Origin: Endomychus coccineus
Taxonomy: Eukaryota > Arthropoda > Insecta > Coleoptera > Endomychidae
Reading direction: 5' to 3'
NCBI GenBank assembly: GCA_958510875.1
Contig: OY294071.1
Coordinates: 35,618,581 to 35,682,580, forward strand
Length of the DNA: 64,000 bases
Shown: positions 58,220 to 64,000 of the stretch, piece after piece
How the letters are laid out: each line of letters starts with the position of its first letter
Position numbering within the stretch: the first letter of the stretch is position 1
Program-made: the position numbers and the translations under genes
Notes under the pieces: generated by a model
Databases searched by the model: none
Seen by the model: only the letters and a program-made list of their open reading frames with translations
What the model was told of the DNA's origin: nothing

Positions 58220-58965
58220 TCAAATCAATCCGAAGCGCAATTCATGCAATGTTGCCATTGCGACTGCGGACCTGTGCGCTGGTGCTTTGTTCTGTTGGAA
58301 GAGCACTTTCTTCTTTTCCAAATGCGGCCGCTTTCGCTTCAAATCGACGTCGAATCGATCCAACAGCTCTGCATAATATACGCCGGTGATCGTTTTGCCC
58401 TTTTCAAGGTTATCGATATGGACGATACCGTGTGAGTCCCAAAAAACGGTCGCCATGACTTTGTTGGCTGATAAACCCACTTTGGCCTTTTTCGACTTCG
58501 ATTCGCCAGTCCACTGTTTCGACTGTTTTCTGGGCTCTGGTGTGTTGTGATGTATCCATGTTCCGTTCACGGTTACGGACCGGCGCAAAAAGTCGTTCTT
58601 ATTGCGCTTGAACATCGCCAAACACTTCTTTGAAGTTGTCACATGGTCGTGCTTGTTGTCAACAGAGAGCAAATGCTGCTCCCATCGGGCAGATAGCCTC
58701 CTAATATTCAAAAATTCATGCAAAATGTTCCCCATCCGTTCGGTTGAGATGTCCATAGCCTCATCAATCTCGTGTACTTAAGCTCACTCAGATCGTTCGG
58801 CGTCTTTTGTGGTCATACTACCACAACGAAAATCAGTAAACCACTTGTGAATCATTCCAATCGATGGCGAAGAGTCCCCATAATGTTTAACATGTTTTTC
58901 CTACGCAAGGAATAATGTTTGATCAAGACGCGAAATTCACTTTTCTCCTTGTTTCTAAAAATCTT
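58220..58965 (-). pseudogene. mariner (irritans-type) transposase, truncated and inactive
   Basis: A DD34D transposase that would cut and paste its own element. An N-terminal piece with PSIGMIHKWFTDFRCG (58865-58818), part of the helix-turn-helix, is separated by a stop from a 178-codon frame (58756-58223). This frame reads ISTERMGNILHEFL, LSARWEQHLLS, TSKKCLAMFKRN, TWIHHNTPEPRKQSKQW, KVMATVFWDSHGI and VLFQQNKAPAHRS. The usual VDETWIHH is VNGTWIHH and the usual HQDNAPAH is QQNKAPAH, so the first two catalytic Asp are both Asn. The frame ends after HELRFGL, before the third Asp (YSPDLAPSD), which is absent. The complete protein is normally about 345 residues. Terminal repeats were not found. 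Confidence 0.9.
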
Positions 58966-59800
58966 CAAGGTTGCTTACTTTCGATGGGTGTCAAAACAGA
59001 ACTGAATGACATATCAGTCTGAAAATTTTAATACGCTCTCTAATGAAGGTACATCACAAATGTCAGATGGAATTTCCGATTGTGGCGCCCTCTGTTTCAT
59101 TTTTCAGGCACTTTTCTCCTTTCCCTAGTGTATTGCATGAAGCTATATATTGATGAGATTGTATCAAAACACCAAGTTCCAAGTGAGAAATCATATTGAA
59201 ATTTGGTACATTTGTACGTACTGCTGTCAACTAGAATGGAAAATCCCAAAATTTCTGATTTGGAACTCCATAGAAATCATTTTTATCCGTGTAGCGACAC
59301 TATAGGTTTACTGTTAATCCAACCATGAATTTCATTTAATTTGAATCAGATGTCGGTGTTAAATTCACAAGTTTTAGTGCAAGTGCTGTTTGCTCGTGTT
59401 CAGTACACAACTATTGAGGAATTCCAATATTATTCACAATCGTTTGTCGACGCAGCTAGTTACTTGAGTTTACCACAATTAATTAGTGTACGAATTGGAA
59501 ATCTATGTCTAATTGAGTTGGTCCTGGAATTATGCAGGTGTTTTCGATAGTTTCACAGCATGTATATGTAACTGAAACGAACCATTGATTGAGGTAATTG
59601 GTTATTAGACAACTATAAATTTGCATCTAATCTACAAGTATTCCTGTCCAGTTTGTCTGATTGATTGTCTCTCGTTCTATTCATTTCCATGATAAATAAT
59701 GCGTCAAATAGTAGAAGTGCAAGTTGTAACAAGTATATAAAAAACCTCAAAATGGAAATATTACCATTATTTCAAAGTATTCTCATAGAGTAAGATTTTT
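58966..59800. other. Probable mariner 5' UTR, then unassigned DNA
   Basis: The first ~150 bp includes 'ggcgccctctgtttc' and may be the mariner 5' leader; no inverted terminal repeat could be located. The remainder has no recognised feature. Confidence 0.35.
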
Positions 59801-62364
59801 GAAGTGAAAACTTCTTATGGCGCGTTGGGCACTTTTGTGGGAGAGCATTTTCAGCCGTTCTCGCGACAGATGAGATTTTACACAGATATACTCCGCGTGT
59901 ATTCTTATAATATATGTATACTATACGCGCTCTTTGCATGGGCATTCGTTCGTGCTCTCGCGACAGACGAGATTACATACCTATATGTATACTCAGAGTG
60001 TATAGGTATGCGAGAGCGCTGCATGCTATACGCAGTCTTTGCATGGGCATTCGTTCGTGCCCTCGCGACAGACGAGATTGAGAGTTTTTTTATATTTATT
60101 TTATAAATGAATATTAAACGGAAAATTTATTTATTTAAATATTTCATTTGACTTGTGTTGCTGCTATGGTATTGTGTTAAAAAAACAAATCTAAAGTGTA
60201 AATAGAATTAATAAAAACATTGTTGTAGTGCAATAATGCAGTATTCACAAGATATATAAATAGATTTAAATCAAAATTGTTCATTTCATACTTTAGTTAC
60301 CATAGACCTATTGTTTCAGTTTTAGAACTTGATGAAAATCCTGATAATAATGATGAAAATGCTGATAATGATGATGTAAGAGTTGCTGAAATTATGGATG
60401 AGAATTGATAAATTTTGTATTTACTATTTACTAATATTTACTCATTTAAATAAAACCACTTCCTTCGAATATAGTTTCTATATTATTATACTTCATGTCT
60501 ATTCAAAAAGTGCCCACATTGCTTTGATAAACTTGATTTTTTATGAACAATTTCTCATGTCGCGAGCGCACCTAAAAATGCTCACCCAAAAAAGTGCCCA
60601 ACGCGCCATAAGTTCAAGTTTTCACTTCTGCCTGCACTCCCGGAGTGCGCTGACTTTTTTTATATTTATTTTATAAATGAATATTAAACGGAAAATTTAT
60701 TTATTTAAATATTTCATTTGACTTGTGTTGCTGCTATGGTATTGTGTTAAAAAAACAAATCTAAAGTGTAAATAGAATTAATAAAAACATTGTTGTAGTG
60801 CAATAATGCAGTATTCACAAGATATATAAATAGATTTAAATCAAAATTGTTAATTTCATACTTTAGTTACCATAGACCTATTGTTTCAGTTTTAGAATTT
60901 GATGAAAATCCTGATAATAATGATGAAAATGCTGATAATGATGATGTAAGAGTTGTTGAAATTATGGATGAGAATTGATAAATTTTGTATTTACTATTTA
61001 CTAATATTTACTCATTTAAATAAAACCACTTCCTTCGAATATAGTTTCTATATTATTATACTTCATGTCTATTCAAAAAGTGCCCACATTGCTTTGATAA
61101 ACTTGATTTTTTATGAACAATTTCTCATGTCGCGAGCGCACCTAAAAATGCTCACCCAAAAAAGTGCCCAACGCGCCATAAGTTCAAGTTTTCACTTCTG
61201 CCTGCACTCCCGGAGTGCGCTGACTTTTTTTATATTTATTTTATAAATGAATATTAAACGGAAAATTTATTTATTTAAATATTTCATTTGACTTGTGTTG
61301 CTGCTATGGTATTGTGTTAAAAAAACAAATCTAAAGTGTAAATAGAATTAATAAAAACATTGTTGTAGTGCAATAATGCAGTATTCACAAGATATATAAA
61401 TAGATTTAAATCAAAATTGTTCATTTCATACTTTAGTTACCATAGACCTATTGTTTCAGTTTTAGAATTTGATGAAAATCCTGATAATAATGATGAAAAT
61501 GCTGATAATGATGATGTAAGAGTTGTTGAAATTATGGATGAGAATTGATAAATTTTGTATTTACTATTTACTAATATTTACTCATTTAAATAAAACCACT
61601 TCCTTCGAATATAGTTTCTATATTATTATACTTCATGTCTATTCAAAAAGTGCCCACATTGCTTTGATAAACTTGATTTTTTATGAACAATTTCTCATGT
61701 CGCGAGCGCACCTAAAAATGCTCACCCAAAAAAGTGCCCAACGCGCCATAAGTTCAAGTTTTCACTTCTGCCTGCACTCCCGGAGTGCGCTGACTTTTTT
61801 TATATTTATTTTATAAATGAATATTAAACGGAAAATTTATTTATTTAAATATTTCATTTGACTTGTGTTGCTGCTATGGTATTGTGTTAAAAAAACAAAT
61901 CTAAAGTGTAAATAGAATTAATAAAAACATTGTTGTAGTGCAATAATGCAGTATTCACAAGATATATAAATAGATTTAAATCAAAATTGTTCATTTCATA
62001 CTTTAGTTACCATAGACCTATTGTTTCAGTTTTAGAATTTGATGAAAATCCTGATAATAATGATGAAAATGCTGATAATGATGATGTAAGAGTTGTTGAA
62101 ATTATGGATGAGAATTGATAAATTTTGTATTTACTATTTACTAATATTTACTCATTTAAATAAAACCACTTCCTTCGAATATAGTTTCTATATTATTATA
62201 CTTCATGTCTATTCAAAAAGTGCCCACACTGCTTTGATAAACTTGATTTTTTATGAACAATTTCTCATGTCGCGAGCGCACCTAAAAATGCTCACCCAAA
62301 AAAGTGCCCAACGCGCCATAAGTTTAAGTTTTCACTTCTGCCTGCACTCCCGGAGTGCGCTGAC
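59801..62364. mobile_element. Inverted-repeat element with an internally amplified right half
   Basis: The left end (59801-59870) starts GAAGTGAAAACTTCTTATGG and continues through 'cgcgttgggcac' and 'ctcgcgacag'. The reverse complement of this ~70-bp block, diverged but clear, ends every 570-bp unit (last copy 62267-62340). Inside the left part about two ~100-bp repeats ('cgcgacagacgagatt' at about 59860, 59956, 60061) precede the array. The structure is therefore one left end plus four right halves. No transposase is recognised. A Helitron/Helentron-like origin is possible, as 'gcactcccggagtgc' near each right end forms a short hairpin and the junctions lie at T runs, but this is speculation. 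Confidence 0.65.
60085..62364 (+). repeat. Four tandem 570-bp units, nearly identical
   Basis: Unit starts at the T run before 'tatatttattttataaatg' lie at 60085, 60655, 61225 and 61795, and the array ends at 62364: exactly 4 x 570 bp. Only a handful of substitutions separate units (for example 'agaacttga' in unit 1 against 'agaatttga' in units 2-4, 'gttaattt' in unit 2, 'cccacactg' and 'agtttaag' in unit 4). The open frame of 97 codons repeated in each unit has a low-complexity hydrophobic product and is probably not a gene. Another frame reads an acidic LDENPDNNDENADNDDV ending at a stop. Confidence 0.97.
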
Positions 62365-62371
62365 TTTTTTT

Positions 62372-63090
62372 TACTTCCCTTTCTATACGTGATATGAGGG
62401 AAGTATTGTTATTGTTATCATCAGTTTTCCGTTTTGTGCCTTTCTGAATTCATCTAAACTATTTTTGAGATGTCTGTATATGCCGGTGTATGTAAATGCG
62501 TACGTAACAAACTGTGGAGATCATTTCCACTATATAGGAAGCTTTTCCTACGGATTATTTAACGTCAAATCTGATGATTAACTGCGGTGTAATATAAGTA
62601 GACATGCTTCTAAAAACATACACAACAATTGTCTCAATTTTAATTTTTTTTTGGATTTCCCTACATTTTATAAGGGGCAGGTATGGGCAATTTTCGATTT
62701 TGGTTGACTTCATCCATTCTGATGAAACTTCGTCAAAACACGTTTCTGATGACGAGAAATTCGATTCCAACGTTAGTTTCAACATCTGATGATGATTAGC
62801 CAAGGTACAATGTTTCGAAATCCTGAATCTTGCACATCATACAGAAACTGACCGTGATAAAATCATGTTCTGAAGACATCATGTACTCAAATATTGAGTC
62901 GACATGCTTCTAAAAATATTCATAACCATTACCAACGGTTGTTTCAATTTTAATTTTTTTTTTGATTTTCCTAAATTTTTTGAGGAGTAGGTTCTGATGA
63001 AACTTCGTCAAAATACGTTTTTAATGATCAGACAACATCTGATGATGATTAGCCACGTTACAATGTTTCGAAACCCTGAATCTTGCACAT
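62372..63090 (+). repeat. Dispersed repeat related to the 26.4-30.9 kb family
   Basis: It begins with a 9-bp inverted pair (TACTTCCCT 62372-62380, AGGGAAGTA 62397-62405). From about 62640 it carries 'ttataaggggcaggtatggg', 'tctgatgaaacttcgtcaaa', 'catctgatgatgattagcca' and 'gataaaatcatgttctgaag', the order of the 26.4-kb family. A second, shorter unit follows at about 62900-63090. The junction with the 570-bp array is at the T run 62365-62372. Confidence 0.65.
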
Positions 63091-63239
63091 CATACAGTCG
63101 GGCCTTCATCATCTGGTTACCCAGATCTCTCAGCCTCGTGCAGTGCGCTTTACGCGTATTCGTGACTTTGAAGGGATGTTTGATAACACCTTCTTCGAGT
63201 TTATGTGCCATGCTGCGAAGAGACAGATTCGATCATACT

Positions 63240-64000
63240 TTCATTAGGTGAATCAAGACGATGCTCTCACGGAAGCTGATAACGGCGGACCCTAATGGTA
63301 GCGTCGCATGTACACATGTCATGTCACCTGAGAGTGCCCACAGGGAGAAGTACTATCTCCGCTCCTTCGGTGCCTGGTGTTGGAGAGTTTGATATTCGAG
63401 CTTAATGAGGCTGGGTCTTATGCCCGAGCCTACGAAGAAGTCATGGAAAATGTGTTTCTCGGCATATATGTGACTACCTTGTGTGAGCTGCAGATCACTG
63501 CACTTGTCATCGTAACTCGCTGGTGTCAGGTCGAAGGACTCAGGGTGAATCCTGAAAAGCTTGAAGTGGTTCTTTCACGAGGAGGCGGAAACTAGGATCC
63601 GTTTGATAGGGCGGACCTTGTACCTGAAAGTCACAGTGAAACACCTCCTGATTCTGAACTGAGCTGGAAAATGTACCTGCAAATAAGGTGAAGAAAGCCG
63701 TTGCATCATCATGGGCGTGGAGTACTTGGAGTCTATGGTCGCAAGTTCTGCATTGGATCTATACGGCTATGATCCGATGCAGTATAGTGGCTAGCGACAG
63801 GAACGGTTATGTCTCGTCTGGCACTGGACAATGCTCAGCCACTTGCCTGCTTAGGAAAAACGGAGGCTATGAAGACCTCTCCAACTATAGCTCAGAAGGC
63901 CCAGGTGGGGATCATCCCTCTACAACTTCACAAGAAAACAGTGCCTGCGGGTACCGCGTATCGGCTTGCTGGTCTGGTTCAGTGGATTGGTGTTCCGTTC
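63240..64000 (+). pseudogene. I/R1-type LINE reverse transcriptase fragment, runs off the window
   Basis: Plus strand: ECPQGEVLSPLLRCLVLESL (about 63331-63390, RT motif with PQG), NEAGSYARAYEEV (63404-63442) where the catalytic Y-A-D-D box should be, then WCQVEGLRVNPEKLEVVLSR (63520-63579), the block after the core. Shifted frames follow: SELSWKMYLQI (normally 'SKLSWK.HL'), VYGRKFCIG and GLVQWIGVPF near the end. YADD has become YEEV, so both catalytic Asp are gone. This copy keeps the core region that the 35.2-kb LINE has lost, but whether they are the same family cannot be told by eye. Confidence 0.72.

Noticed and set aside
60383..62392. Four identical 97-99-codon frames as a gene family
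   Set aside because: They follow from the 570-bp tandem duplication. The predicted product is AT-driven hydrophobic sequence, it overlaps the inverted terminal block, and near-identical DNA leaves no evidence of codon-level selection.
1..64000. A bacterial-style operon, defence system, phage or rRNA locus
   Set aside because: No long ORFs, ribosome-binding context or clustered genes; the content is wholly eukaryotic transposon debris and AT-rich intergenic DNA.

Overview
This is an AT-rich stretch of eukaryotic, almost certainly arthropod and probably insect, nuclear DNA. It holds no recognisable host gene. The longest open frames are pieces of transposable elements (203 codons of an R2/R4-type retrotransposon, 178 codons of a mariner transposase). 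The mix of Penelope-like GIY-YIG fragments, Jockey-like and I/R1-like LINE fragments, an irritans-type mariner and hAT-type MITEs suggests an insect; a beetle is a guess only. No rRNA, CRISPR array, operon or bacterial gene organisation was seen.

Layout. 1-12 kb: an inverted composite repeat (copies near 1.1-2.0 and 7.2-7.9 kb), at least four Penelope-like remnants (2.7, 4.1, 9.4, 11.2 kb) with hammerhead-like motifs nearby, and the 3' half of an I/R1-type LINE (5.7-7.1 kb, minus). 12.1-14.75 kb: a satellite-like array of ~540-bp units. 16.4-19.6 kb: two 5'-truncated R4/Dong-like retrotransposon copies in opposite orientation around (TA)39 tracts; one carries a 233-bp patch also found inverted at 20.9 kb. 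20.9-26.4 kb: degenerate Jockey-like pieces and unassigned DNA. 26.4-30.9 kb: a degenerate repeat family interrupted by a 320-bp hAT-type MITE (8-bp TSD) and a 2.94-kb fold-back element (3-bp TSD). Both empty sites can be read from neighbouring repeat copies. 32.6-57.6 kb: a graveyard of Jockey-like and I/R1-like LINE pieces on both strands, plus a 286-bp MITE with a perfect 8-bp TSD (48.7 kb) and a 45-bp minisatellite (55.8 kb). 58.2-59.0 kb: a dead mariner. 59.8-62.4 kb: an inverted-repeat element whose right part exists as exactly four 570-bp, nearly identical tandem units. 62.4-64 kb: another dispersed repeat and a LINE reverse transcriptase fragment running off the end.

Nothing here acts as a pathway. 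The interest lies in transposition and rearrangement: fold-back structure, tandem amplification of a terminal-repeat element, retrotransposon insertion at TA repeats, and a templated patch between two retroelement loci. All family calls come from reading protein motifs and aligning repeats by eye; no database search was run.
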